Made by a program: the position numbers and the translations under genes | Shown: positions 39,586 through 47,509 of the stretch, piece by piece | How the letters are laid out: each line of letters starts with the position of its first letter | Numbering within the stretch: the first letter of the stretch is position 1 | Assembly (NCBI RefSeq): GCF_946151065.1 | Contig: NZ_CAMGZA010000001.1 | Span: 496,001-560,000, forward strand | DNA from: Microbacterium sp. Marseille-Q6965 | GTDB lineage: Bacteria; Actinomycetota; Actinomycetes; Actinomycetales; Microbacteriaceae | Length of the DNA: 64,000 bases | Direction of reading: 5' to 3' | The notes under the pieces: model-generated | The model's database searches: none | What the model was told of the DNA's origin: nothing | What the model saw: the letters and a program-made list of their open reading frames with translations, nothing else

Positions 39586-39690
39586 GGAACACGGCCCCGC
39601 CGACGGACGCGGGGCGCCGCGCCTGGGAATCGAGAAGGGCGTGGGCTCTTCGCACGGGCGGCGCGCGCCGCCGGACAGGCTTGATTCACA

Positions 39691-41133
39691 GTGACCGCAT
39701 TCGCCGACCTCGGTGTCGACCAGGACATCATCGACGCACTCACCTCCAAGGGCATCGCCGACGCCTTCCCCATCCAGGAGCAGACGATCCCGCTGTCGCT
39801 GCCCGGCCAGGACGTCATCGGCCAGGCCAAGACGGGTACCGGCAAGACCTTCGGCTTCGGCATCCCCGTGGTGCAGCGGCTCGGCGCCGACCCCGAGCCC
39901 GGCGTGAAGGCCCTCATCGTCGTGCCCACCCGCGAGCTCGCGGTGCAGGTGTACGAGGACATGGACCTGCTCACCTCGAACCGATCCACCACCGTCGTCG
40001 CGATCTACGGCGGCAAGGCCTACGAGGGGCAGATCGACCAGCTCAAGGCCGGCGCACAGATCGTCGTCGGCACGCCGGGCCGTCTCATCGACCTCGCCAA
40101 CCAGCGGCTGCTCGACCTCTCGCACGCGAGCGAGGTGGTGCTCGACGAGGCCGACAAGATGCTCGACCTCGGCTTCCTGCCCGACATCGAGAAGATCTTC
40201 TCGCGCCTTCCCGCCAAGCGGCACACGCAGCTGTTCAGCGCCACGATGCCGGGGCCGATCCTCACGCTCGCGCGGCGCTTCATGTCGAACCCGATCCACA
40301 TCCGCGCGACCGACCCCGACGAGGGGCTGACGCAGGCCAACATCAAGCACATCGTCTACCGGGCGCACTCGCTCGACAAGGACGAGATCATCGGACGCAT
40401 CCTGCAGGCCGAGGGCGTGGGCAAGGTCGTCATCTTCACGCGCACGAAGCGGGCCGCCCAGCGTCTCGTGGACGAGCTCAACGACCGTGGCTTCAACGCC
40501 GGCGGGGTGCACGGCGACATGGGCCAGGAGCAGCGCGAGCGCTCGATGGCGGCGTTCAAGGCCGGGAAGATCTCGGTGCTCGTCGCAACGGACGTCGCCG
40601 CCCGCGGCATCGACGTGGATGACATCACGCACGTGATCAACCACACCATCCCCGACGACGAGAAGACGTACCTGCACCGCGCCGGCCGCACGGGCCGCGC
40701 GGGGCGCACCGGCATCGCCGTGACGTTCGTGGACTGGGACGACCTGCACAAGTGGGCGCTCATCAACCGTGCGCTCGATTTCGGGCAGCCGGAGCCGACC
40801 GAGACGTACTCGTCGAGCCCGCACCTGTTCACCGACCTGAACATCCCCGAGGGCACGAAGGGTCGCATCGCGACGGCTCCGAAGGCCGAGCGGCGCCAGC
40901 CGTCCGGCGAGCGTGCGGGCGAGCGCGCGCCGCGTCGCCGTCGCCGCCGCACGGGCGGGTCGGAGGCGGGCGAGGGCACGCAGGCCGCCGCGCCCGGCGA
41001 CGGCACGGAGCGTGCCGAGGGCGCGGGCACGCACGACGGCACGGGCAAGGAGCACCACGACGGGCGGCCCGCCGCGGCGCGTCGCCGCCGTCGTCGCCGC
41101 CGTTCCCCCGGCCAGGCCGCACAGGGCGCCTGA
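39691..41133 (+). CDS. rhlE: DEAD-box ATP-dependent RNA helicase, RhlE type
   Basis: A 480-residue RNA helicase. Q-motif FPIQEQTIP, motif I AKTGTGKTFGFG, motif II DEADKMLDLGF, motif III SATMPGP and motif VI HRAGRTGRAG are all present. After about residue 390 comes a basic, Arg/Gly/Ala-rich tail with two runs of arginines, typical of RNA-binding extensions. The start is a GTG overlapping the TGA of a short upstream ORF. It likely remodels RNA in ribosome assembly or decay. The position matches Rv3211. Confidence 0.93.
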   Translation: MTAFADLGVDQDIIDALTSKGIADAFPIQEQTIPLSLPGQDVIGQAKTGTGKTFGFGIPVVQRLGADPEPGVKALIVVPTRELAVQVYEDMDLLTSNRSTTVVAIYGGKAYEGQIDQLKAGAQIVVGTPGRLIDLANQRLLDLSHASEVVLDEADKMLDLGFLPDIEKIFSRLPAKRHTQLFSATMPGPILTLARRFMSNPIHIRATDPDEGLTQANIKHIVYRAHSLDKDEIIGRILQAEGVGKVVIFTRTKRAAQRLVDELNDRGFNAGGVHGDMGQEQRERSMAAFKAGKISVLVATDVAARGIDVDDITHVINHTIPDDEKTYLHRAGRTGRAGRTGIAVTFVDWDDLHKWALINRALDFGQPEPTETYSSSPHLFTDLNIPEGTKGRIATAPKAERRQPSGERAGERAPRRRRRRTGGSEAGEGTQAAAPGDGTERAEGAGTHDGTGKEHHDGRPAAARRRRRRRRSPGQAAQGA

Positions 41134-41155
41134 TCCCGAGGCGCGCGGAGCGGGC

Positions 41156-41647
41156 GTGGAGAGCTGGCGGGCGATCGTCGCGGCGCTCGCGAACGACGCC
41201 GCCCGCGTGGCCTACGCCCGCATCGTCGCCGGCGACCCCGCTCGGGCCTTCGACGGGCTGAGCCCGTCGCGACGACGACACGTCGTCGACACCCTGCTCG
41301 GCGCAGGACTCATCGCCCGGGACGGCGACAGCTGGACCGCCGACGGTGAGCCGTTCCGTACCGCGCTGCGCGACGCGCCGGCGCCGGCCCGCGCGACGGG
41401 GCCCGAGCGCTTCCTCGACGCGCACGGCCGGATCACGCAGTACCCCGCGAACAAGACGACCCGCGGGGAGCTGCTCGCCCTCGTCGCCGAGCGAGCGCTG
41501 CGTCCCGACGAGGTTCTGACGGAGCGCGAGCTCAACGCGCGCCTGGGGGCCTTCACCGACGACGTCGCCGTGCTGCGGCGCTACCTCGTCGATTACGAGC
41601 TGTTGGAGCGCACGCCCAGCGGCTCGGAGTACGCCCGCACGCGCTGA
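41156..41647 (+). CDS. DUF2087 domain protein with N-terminal winged helix
   Basis: A 163-residue protein. The N-terminal half (AALANDAARVAYARI, LLGAGLIARDG) looks like an ArsR-type winged helix. The C-terminal half matches DUF2087 (HGRITQYPANKTTRGELLAL, LTERELNARLGAFTDDVAVL, YLVDYELLERT). Likely a DNA-binding protein, but the target is unknown. The GTG start has GGAG about seven bases upstream. It follows rhlE by 22 bases and may be cotranscribed. Confidence 0.78.
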   Translation: MESWRAIVAALANDAARVAYARIVAGDPARAFDGLSPSRRRHVVDTLLGAGLIARDGDSWTADGEPFRTALRDAPAPARATGPERFLDAHGRITQYPANKTTRGELLALVAERALRPDEVLTERELNARLGAFTDDVAVLRRYLVDYELLERTPSGSEYARTR

Positions 41648-41653
41648 CGCGTC

Positions 41654-42511
41654 TCACGGGGAGACGGGCTCGGTTCCCGTCGCGGCGGCGATGATCCGCT
41701 CCACCATCTCCGCCGAGGTGGTGTTCTCCCCGATCCGGTTCGGCTTGCCCGATCCGTGATAGTCGCTCGATCCCGTCACGATGAGGCCGTGTGCGTCGGC
41801 GAGCTCGCGCAGCGTGGCGCGCCCGGGCGCGGTGTTCTCGCGGTGATCGATCTCCAGCCCGCCCAGCCCGGCCTCGACGAGCTCCTCCAGCACCGGGATC
41901 GGCAGCATGCCGCGCCCGGCCGGGTGCGCGATCACCGAGACTCCCCCGGCGCGCGCGATCGCCCGCACCACGTCCCGCGGCGACGGCGCGTAGTGCGCCA
42001 CGTAGTACGGGCTGGCCGGATGAAGCATCTCGGCGAAGGCCTCCTCGCGGCTGAGGACGATGCCCTTCGCGACGAGCGCGTCGGCGATGTGCGGGCGCCC
42101 CACCGTCGCGTCGCCCGTCCGCTGCGCGAGCACGTCCTCCCACGCGATGTCGTAGTCGCGGGCCAGGTTGCCGACCAGTCGCTCGGCGCGGCCGATCCGG
42201 TCCTCGCGCACGCGCTGCATCATGGCCGCCAACTGCGGCTCGGCGGGATCGAAAAGATACGCCAGCACGTGCACGCTGCGACCGCGGTGCTTCGCCGACA
42301 CCTCCGCACCGGGCAGCAGCGTCATGCCGAGCGAGGCGGCGGCGTCGGCCGCCTCGTCCCAGCCGATGGTCGTGTCGTGGTCGGTGAGGGCGATCGTGCG
42401 CATGCCGGCCGCGTGCGCCGCGACGCAGACGGCGGCGGGTGGCTCTGTGCCGTCGGAGCAGGCCGAGTGCAGGTGCAGGTCCGCGGGGCCGGCCGCTCGT
42501 TCTTCGCGCAT
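41654..42511 (-). CDS. PHP-domain phosphoesterase (RNase AM/YciV-like)
   Basis: A 285-residue metal-dependent phosphoesterase. Metal-binding signatures are ADLHLHSACSDG, LTDHDTTIGWDEA, LLPGAEVSAKH, VIAHPAG and GSSDYHGSGKP. Related proteins act as 5'-3' exonucleases on RNA or as nucleotide phosphatases; the substrate here is unknown. The start MREERAAGP is seven bases after TACCAT, so probably leaderless. It is divergent from an EEP-family protein across an inverted repeat. Confidence 0.9.
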   Translation of the reverse strand: MREERAAGPADLHLHSACSDGTEPPAAVCVAAHAAGMRTIALTDHDTTIGWDEAADAAASLGMTLLPGAEVSAKHRGRSVHVLAYLFDPAEPQLAAMMQRVREDRIGRAERLVGNLARDYDIAWEDVLAQRTGDATVGRPHIADALVAKGIVLSREEAFAEMLHPASPYYVAHYAPSPRDVVRAIARAGGVSVIAHPAGRGMLPIPVLEELVEAGLGGLEIDHRENTAPGRATLRELADAHGLIVTGSSDYHGSGKPNRIGENTTSAEMVERIIAAATGTEPVSP

Positions 42512-42518
42512 TCCCCCG

Positions 42519-42524
42519 ATGGTA
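42519..42524 (-). promoter_or_regulatory. leaderless -10 TACCAT
   Basis: TACCAT ends seven bases before the PHP-protein ATG at 42511. Confidence 0.5.
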
Positions 42525-42575
42525 ATGCGCGCGCGTGCGCGGGCCGGGGGCGGGAGGGCTGACACGAGACGGCAC

Positions 42576-42612
42576 ACGGTCGACATCCGCCTTTTGCCCA
42601 GGTGTCGACCGT
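42576..42612. promoter_or_regulatory. long-spaced inverted repeat, operator candidate
   Basis: ACGGTCGACA (42576-42585) and TGTCGACCGT (42603-42612) are perfect 10-bp complements with a 17-base spacer. The right arm overlaps the first base of the TAGGCT -10 of the EEP-family gene, so protein binding here would occlude RNA polymerase. Confidence 0.5.
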
Positions 42613-42617
42613 AGGCT
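42612..42617 (+). promoter_or_regulatory. leaderless -10 TAGGCT
   Basis: TAGGCT ends seven bases before the GTG at 42625. Confidence 0.6.
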
Positions 42618-42624
42618 CCCTGTC

Positions 42625-43650
42625 GTGCGTCTGCTCGGGTTCCTCATCACGGTGCTGTTCGCATGCGCCACCGCGGTGCTCTCGTTCCCACAGTTCTTCC
42701 GCGTGGAACACGCCTTCCCCATCGCGCAGATCATCGCCGTCCGCGGCGTGCTCGTCGTGTGCTTCGCGGGCGTCGCGCTGTTCTTCCTGCTGCTGGCCGC
42801 TTCCCGGGCCATGCGCGGCTTCGCGCTGTCGATGGCGATGGTTGCGGCGATCGGCGCGATCGTCGGTGGCGTCACGCTCGGCATGCGCGGCTACGGCGAC
42901 GACTCGCTGCCCGCCGCCACCGAGACGAGCGTGCGCGTCATGACGTGGAACACCGCCGGCGACGCGACGGGCGCCTACCGGGTGGCACAGACGGCGATCG
43001 CCATGGACGCCGACATCATCGCCCTCCCCGAGACGGCACAGTCCGTGGGCGAACAGGTGGCGATCGAGATGCGCGAACTCGGCCGGCCGATGTGGGTGCA
43101 CCACGTGGCGTACAACGACCAGGAGGTGCCGACCCCGCAGGCGTGGGAGACGACGATCCTCATCTCCCCCGAGCTGGGCGACTACTCCGTGATCGAGTCC
43201 TCGAGCGACGGGTCGAGCAACACCGCCGTGCTGCCCAGTGCCGTGGCGATGCCCGTCGACGGCACGGGGCCGATCGTCGTGGCCGTGCACGCCGTGGCGC
43301 CCCGCGCGGAGTACATGGACGCGTGGCGCGACGACCTGCGGTGGATCGCGGATCAGTGCGCCGAGGGCAACGTGATCATCGCCGGCGACTTCAACGCGAC
43401 GATCGACCACATGCAGCGCTTCGGCATGGAGGGGCACGATCTGGGCTACTGCTCCGACGCGGCGGCCGAGACGGGCAACGGTGCCGTCGGCACCTGGCCC
43501 ACGAGCATCCCCTCGCTGCTGGGCACGCCGATCGACCACGTGCTGCACTCCGACGCGTGGCGGCCCACGGGCTCGCTCGTCTTGACGAACCTCGATGAGG
43601 CCGGCAGCGACCACCGCCCGCTCGTGGTGCAGCTCGAGCCGACGGGCTGA
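42625..43650 (+). CDS. membrane-anchored endonuclease/exonuclease/phosphatase family protein
   Basis: A 341-residue protein with three N-terminal membrane helices (about residues 2-22, 30-58 and 65-90) and an extracytoplasmic EEP domain. EEP motifs are VMTWNTAG, IIALPETAQS with the catalytic glutamate, IIAGDFNATID and the final GSDHRPLVV. Substrate may be a phosphodiester in lipid or nucleic acid; it cannot be told. The GTG start is set by the -10 seven bases upstream. Its promoter carries a perfect 10-bp inverted repeat. Confidence 0.85.
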   Translation: MRLLGFLITVLFACATAVLSFPQFFRVEHAFPIAQIIAVRGVLVVCFAGVALFFLLLAASRAMRGFALSMAMVAAIGAIVGGVTLGMRGYGDDSLPAATETSVRVMTWNTAGDATGAYRVAQTAIAMDADIIALPETAQSVGEQVAIEMRELGRPMWVHHVAYNDQEVPTPQAWETTILISPELGDYSVIESSSDGSSNTAVLPSAVAMPVDGTGPIVVAVHAVAPRAEYMDAWRDDLRWIADQCAEGNVIIAGDFNATIDHMQRFGMEGHDLGYCSDAAAETGNGAVGTWPTSIPSLLGTPIDHVLHSDAWRPTGSLVLTNLDEAGSDHRPLVVQLEPTG

Positions 43651-43696
43651 TACGCGCACCGCACGCCGCAGCGCCCCGGGTGAGACACTGGAAGGC

Positions 43697-45097
43697 ATGA
43701 GCGACACGACGACCGCGGAAGAGCAGCAGGCGCAGGCGATCTCGAACCGCAAGCAGCCGTTCCCGCAGGGGTTCCTCGACACGATCGGCGAGGGCTGGGC
43801 GGACCGGACCGCGCCCGCCGCCGGTGAGCGCGAGCAGGCGACCTACGCCGCCACCCGGCGCGCCGCCGTGTCGGCGGCCTTCTCCGGTCAACGACTGGTG
43901 GTGCCGGCCGGATCGCTCAAGCAGCGCAGCAACGACACCGACTATCCGTTCCGCGCACATTCCGCCTTCTCCCACCTCACCGGCTGGGGCAGCGACGCGG
44001 AGCCCGACTCGGTGCTCGTGTTCGAGCCGACCGACGACGGCCACGACGTCACGCTCTACTTCCGCGAGCGCGCCGACCGCGCGACGGCCGAGTTCTACTC
44101 GGACGCCTCCATCGGCGAGTTCTGGATCGGGCCGCGCCCGTCGCTCGACGCCGTCGCCGCCGACCTGGGCATCGCCACGGCGCATGTCGACGCGTTCGAG
44201 GCCCGCGAGGGCGACCTCGTCGTGGACGACGACCCCGAGCTCACCCGATTCGTCTCCGAGCTGCGGCTCGTCAAGGACGCCTACGAGGTGGCGCAGCTGC
44301 GCCTGGCCGTGGACGTGACGGCGCGCGGCTTCGACGACATCATCCGAGAGCTGCCCCGCGTGATCGAGCACCCGCGCGGGGAGCGGATCATCGAGGGCGT
44401 GTTCCACCAGCGGGCCCGCAGCGACGGCAACTGGGAGGGCTACGACACGATCGCCGCCGCCGGGCCGCACGCCTGCTACCTGCACTGGACGCGCAACGAC
44501 GGGCGCGTCGTGCCCGGAGACCTCGTCCTCATCGACGCCGGCGTGGAGGTCGACAGCCTCTACACCGCCGACATCACGCGCACGCTGCCGGTGAACGGCA
44601 CCTTCAGCCCCGTGCAGCGCCGCGTGTACGAGGCCGTGCGCGAGGCAGCCGACGCGGCATTCGCCGCGGCACGGCCCGGCGTGCCGTTCCGCACCGTGCA
44701 CGAGGCGGCCATGGAGGTCATCGCGGCTCGCACGGCGGAGTGGGGGCTCCTGCCCGTCACGGCGCAGGAGGCCCTCGACGCCGACCGTGGCGGCCAGCAC
44801 CGCCGTTACATGGTTCATGGGACGAGCCACCATCTCGGCATCGACGTGCACGACTGCGCCGCCGCTCGCCGCGAGATGTACTACGACGGCATCCTCGAGC
44901 CGGGGATGGTCTTCACGATCGAGCCGGGCCTCTACTTCCAGATCGACGACCTGACCGTCCCGGAGGAGTACCGGGGCATCGGCGTGCGCATCGAGGACGA
45001 CATCCTCATGACCGCCGACGGCCCGGTGAACCTCTCCGCCGCCATCCCGCGGACGGCCGACGAGGTCGAAGCCTGGATCGCGCGTCTGTCCCACTGA
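43697..45097 (+). CDS. pepP: Xaa-Pro aminopeptidase (aminopeptidase P, M24B)
   Basis: A 466-residue dinuclear metallopeptidase that removes an N-terminal residue before proline. The N-terminal creatinase-like domain spans about residues 45-190. The catalytic domain supplies the metal ligands: two aspartates in LIDAGVEVDSLYTADITRT, a histidine in HHLGIDVHD, and glutamates in FTIEPGLYF and GVRIEDD. The ATG is preceded by GACACT with a 7-base gap, a weak leaderless-type promoter. Monocistronic, with a hairpin after the stop. Confidence 0.93.
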   Translation: MSDTTTAEEQQAQAISNRKQPFPQGFLDTIGEGWADRTAPAAGEREQATYAATRRAAVSAAFSGQRLVVPAGSLKQRSNDTDYPFRAHSAFSHLTGWGSDAEPDSVLVFEPTDDGHDVTLYFRERADRATAEFYSDASIGEFWIGPRPSLDAVAADLGIATAHVDAFEAREGDLVVDDDPELTRFVSELRLVKDAYEVAQLRLAVDVTARGFDDIIRELPRVIEHPRGERIIEGVFHQRARSDGNWEGYDTIAAAGPHACYLHWTRNDGRVVPGDLVLIDAGVEVDSLYTADITRTLPVNGTFSPVQRRVYEAVREAADAAFAAARPGVPFRTVHEAAMEVIAARTAEWGLLPVTAQEALDADRGGQHRRYMVHGTSHHLGIDVHDCAAARREMYYDGILEPGMVFTIEPGLYFQIDDLTVPEEYRGIGVRIEDDILMTADGPVNLSAAIPRTADEVEAWIARLSH

Positions 45098-45104
45098 CCG
45101 CGCG

Positions 45105-45140
45105 GCGCTGAGGCCGTCGGCGACGGTCGGGCCTCAGCGC
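45105..45140. terminator. terminator between convergent genes
   Basis: An 11-bp stem GCGCTGAGGCC and its complement around a 14-base loop, after the aminopeptidase P stop. The right arm includes the stop codon of the cystathionine enzyme, so it can serve both strands. Confidence 0.65.
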
Positions 45141-46291
45141 AGCGCGTCGTCCAGGTCCTGCAACAGGTCGTCGACGTCCTCGATGCCGACCGAGAGGCGC
45201 ACGACCTCCGGGGGCACCGCGAGCGCCGTGCCGCGGACGGAGGCGTGCGTCATCGCGTCCGGGTAGTTCACGAGCGACTCCACGCCACCGAGCGACTCGG
45301 CGAGCTGGAAGAGGCGGGTGCCCTCGGCGAAGCGCCGGGCGGCGGCCGCATCCTCCAGCGCGAGGGACACCATGCCACCGAAACCCGACATCTGGCGTGC
45401 GGCGATCTCGTGCCCCGGGTGCGTCGGCAGGCCCGGGTAGAAGACGCGCGCGACGCGGTCGTGTTCGTGCAGGAAATCGGCGATCCGCCGCGCGTTGGCG
45501 CTGTGCCGCTCCATCCGCAGACCCAACGTCTTGATTCCTCGTGTGGTGAGCCAGGCGTCGAGGGGCCCGGAGACAGCACCCGCTCCGAACTGCAGGAAGC
45601 CGACCCGTTCCGCGAGCGCGTCGTCGTCGAGTACCACGGCCCCGCCGACGACGTCGGAGTGCCCCCCGAGGTACTTGGTCGTCGAGTGCACGACCACGTC
45701 GGCCCCGAGCGTGAGCGGGCGCTGCAGGGCGGGCGAGGCGAAGGTGTTGTCGACGACCACCGTCGCGCCGTGTTCGTGGGCGAGCCCGGCCAATGCCGCG
45801 ATGTCGACGATCCTCAGCAGCGGGTTGCTCGGAGTCTCGAGCCACACCACGCGCGGGCCCTCGCGCCGCAGCGCCTCCGCGACCGCCTCGGCGTCGCCGA
45901 GGTCCGCGACCGTCACGCGGACACCCCACGGGCCGAGGATGCGGGTGAGCAGCCGATAAGTGCCGCCATACACATCGTCGCCCAACAGCACCGCGTCGCC
46001 CGGCTGCAGCAGGGCGCGCAGCAGCGCGTCCTCGGCCGCGAGCCCCGACGCGAACGACAGGCCGTGCCGCCCGCCCTCGAGTGCGGCGAGCTGCCGCTGC
46101 AGGGCCGTACGCGTGGGGTTGCCGCTGCGGCCGTACTCGTACCCGTCGCGCAGGCCGCCGATCCCGTCCTGCACGTAGGTGGACGAGAGATGGACGGGCG
46201 GAATCACGGCGCCCGTCATCGCATCGGCGTGCTGTCCGGCGTGCACCGCCTCGGTGTCGAATCGGGGGCGGTGGGCGGAAGCGTCGTTCAT
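45134..46291 (-). CDS. cystathionine gamma-lyase/gamma-synthase (PLP)
   Basis: A 385-residue Cys/Met metabolism PLP enzyme. Motifs include YEYGRSGNPTR, FASGLAAEDALL, VWLETPSNPLLRIVDI and the PLP lysine in HSTTKYLGGHSDV. Sequence alone does not separate gamma-lyase from gamma-synthase. The upstream cystathionine beta-synthase, 13 bases away, favours gamma-lyase, which would release cysteine. GAGGAGACC precedes the ATG. The operon lies behind a Cys-rich leader ORF. Confidence 0.88.
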   Translation of the reverse strand: MNDASAHRPRFDTEAVHAGQHADAMTGAVIPPVHLSSTYVQDGIGGLRDGYEYGRSGNPTRTALQRQLAALEGGRHGLSFASGLAAEDALLRALLQPGDAVLLGDDVYGGTYRLLTRILGPWGVRVTVADLGDAEAVAEALRREGPRVVWLETPSNPLLRIVDIAALAGLAHEHGATVVVDNTFASPALQRPLTLGADVVVHSTTKYLGGHSDVVGGAVVLDDDALAERVGFLQFGAGAVSGPLDAWLTTRGIKTLGLRMERHSANARRIADFLHEHDRVARVFYPGLPTHPGHEIAARQMSGFGGMVSLALEDAAAARRFAEGTRLFQLAESLGGVESLVNYPDAMTHASVRGTALAVPPEVVRLSVGIEDVDDLLQDLDDALR

Positions 46292-46304
46292 GATGGTCTC
46301 CTCG

Positions 46305-47339
46305 TCAGGCTCGGGGGTCGCCGGCGCCGGGTCGCAGCCGGCGGGCGGGCGTTCGGCGGGCGGGCATGGTGGGGGTGAAGACGGGCGCGGCGGTCCCAGG
46401 GTGCGCGCCGCCGGCTTCATCGAACACGGTGCCGAGGTACCCGCGCCCGTGATCGGGCAGCAGCACCACGACGAGGGCATCGGCGGGAAGGTCTCGGGCC
46501 ACCCGCAGCGCGGCCACGACGGCGAGCCCGCTGGAGCCCCCGACCAGCAGCCCCTCCTCCCGGGCGAGCCGACGCGCCATGGCGAACGACTCGGCATCGC
46601 AGACACGCTCGTAGGCGTCGACGACCCGCGGATCGAACGTGCCCGGCCAGAAGTCCTCCCCCACGCCCTCGACGGCGTAACGGTGCACGGGGCCGCCGGA
46701 GTAGATCGACCCCTCGGGATCCGCCCCGACGATGCGCACGCGGCCCGCGGACGCCTCGCGCAGGTACCGCCCGGTGCCCGTGATCGTGCCCCCGGTCCCG
46801 ACTCCGGCGACGAAGTGCGTCACGGCGCCGTCGGTGTCGCGCCAGATCTCGGGGCCGGTGGTCTCGTAGTGGCTGCGGGGGCCGTGCGGGTTGTCGTACT
46901 GATTCGGCTTGTACGCGCCAGGGGTCTCGGCCACGATGCGGTCCGAGACGCTGTAGTACGAGCGGGGGTCGTCGGGCGACACGTCGGTGGGCGTCACGAC
47001 CACCTCCGCCCCATACGCCCGGAGCACCGCGCGCTTGTCCGGCGAGACCTTGTCGGGCACGACGAAGATCGTGCGGTAGCCGCGCTGTTGCGCGACGAGA
47101 GCCAGGCCGACTCCCGTGTTGCCGCTGGTGGGCTCGACGATGGTGCCTCCGGGCCGGAGACGTCCGTCGCGTTCGGCCGCGTCGATGATGCGGGTGGCGA
47201 TGCGGTCCTTCGCCGAGCCGCCCGGATTGAAGTACTCGACCTTGGCGAGGACCGTGGCGGCGATCCCCTCGGTCACGCGATTGAGCCGCACGAGCGGGGT
47301 GTTGCCGACGAGGTCGGCGATGGTGCGCGCGTAGCGCAT
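46305..47339 (-). CDS. cystathionine beta-synthase (no CBS regulatory domains)
   Basis: A 344-residue fold-type II PLP enzyme joining homocysteine and serine. The PLP lysine is K44 (NPGGSAKDR), with EPTSGNTGVGLA, GVGTGGTITGTGRY and VGGSSGLAVVAA. Tyr/Asp-rich text such as YYSVSDRIVAETPGAYKPNQ resembles the beta-synthase rather than the O-acetylserine sulfhydrylase group. It ends without the paired CBS domains found in M. tuberculosis Rv1077. Its 5' leader of about 100 bases carries a Cys-rich ORF and a hairpin. Confidence 0.87.
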   Translation of the reverse strand: MRYARTIADLVGNTPLVRLNRVTEGIAATVLAKVEYFNPGGSAKDRIATRIIDAAERDGRLRPGGTIVEPTSGNTGVGLALVAQQRGYRTIFVVPDKVSPDKRAVLRAYGAEVVVTPTDVSPDDPRSYYSVSDRIVAETPGAYKPNQYDNPHGPRSHYETTGPEIWRDTDGAVTHFVAGVGTGGTITGTGRYLREASAGRVRIVGADPEGSIYSGGPVHRYAVEGVGEDFWPGTFDPRVVDAYERVCDAESFAMARRLAREEGLLVGGSSGLAVVAALRVARDLPADALVVVLLPDHGRGYLGTVFDEAGGAHPGTAAPVFTPTMPARRTPARRLRPGAGDPRA

Positions 47340-47395
47340 GGGTGATTCCTCTCGGAGCCGCGCCGCGGCGCGGATGCTGTCGATGGCTGCCGGAA

Positions 47396-47413
47396 GAGCG
47401 CGCGAGCGCGCTC
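47396..47413 (-). promoter_or_regulatory. hairpin following the cysteine leader ORF
   Basis: GAGCGCG-CTCG-CGCGCTC is a perfect 7-bp stem starting inside the stop codon of the leader ORF. A ribosome paused on the Cys codons or at the stop would change whether it forms. A second GC palindrome (47358-47373) precedes the ribosome site of the synthase gene. Confidence 0.6.
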
Positions 47414-47441
47414 AGCGACAACAGCGACAGGTGAGGATCAC
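47412..47441 (-). CDS. cysteine-rich leader peptide MILTCRCCR
   Basis: Nine codons starting with GTG and ending TGA: Met-Ile-Leu-Thr-Cys-Arg-Cys-Cys-Arg. All three cysteine codons are TGT, although genes in this window mostly use TGC. A CAGGCT element ends six bases before the GTG, so the peptide is probably read from a leaderless transcript. It lies about 70 bases upstream of the cystathionine beta-synthase gene. Cys-rich leaderless ORFs of this kind attenuate cysteine-related operons in mycobacteria; the same role is inferred here. Confidence 0.7.
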   Translation of the reverse strand: MILTCRCCR

Positions 47442-47447
47442 GTCGTC

Positions 47448-47453
47448 AGCCTG
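47448..47453 (-). promoter_or_regulatory. -10 CAGGCT of the leader peptide and transsulfuration operon
   Basis: CAGGCT keeps the A at position 2 and T at position 6 of the TANNNT pattern, with a 6-base gap to the leader GTG. Confidence 0.45.
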
Positions 47454-47509
47454 CCGCACTCCCCCCGCGATGCGGCGGCATGTGACGAAAGATTGCGGCG
47501 GCCTCGGGT

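Noticed and set aside
47419..47480. Alternative upstream ORF MPPHRGGSAAG in the transsulfuration leader
   Set aside because: It has no promoter-placed start or biased residue content and ends before the Cys-rich ORF begins.
47340..47509. SAM or other riboswitch upstream of the transsulfuration operon
   Set aside because: The leader is too short and lacks the multi-stem core of SAM riboswitches; the Cys-rich ORF with hairpin explains it better.
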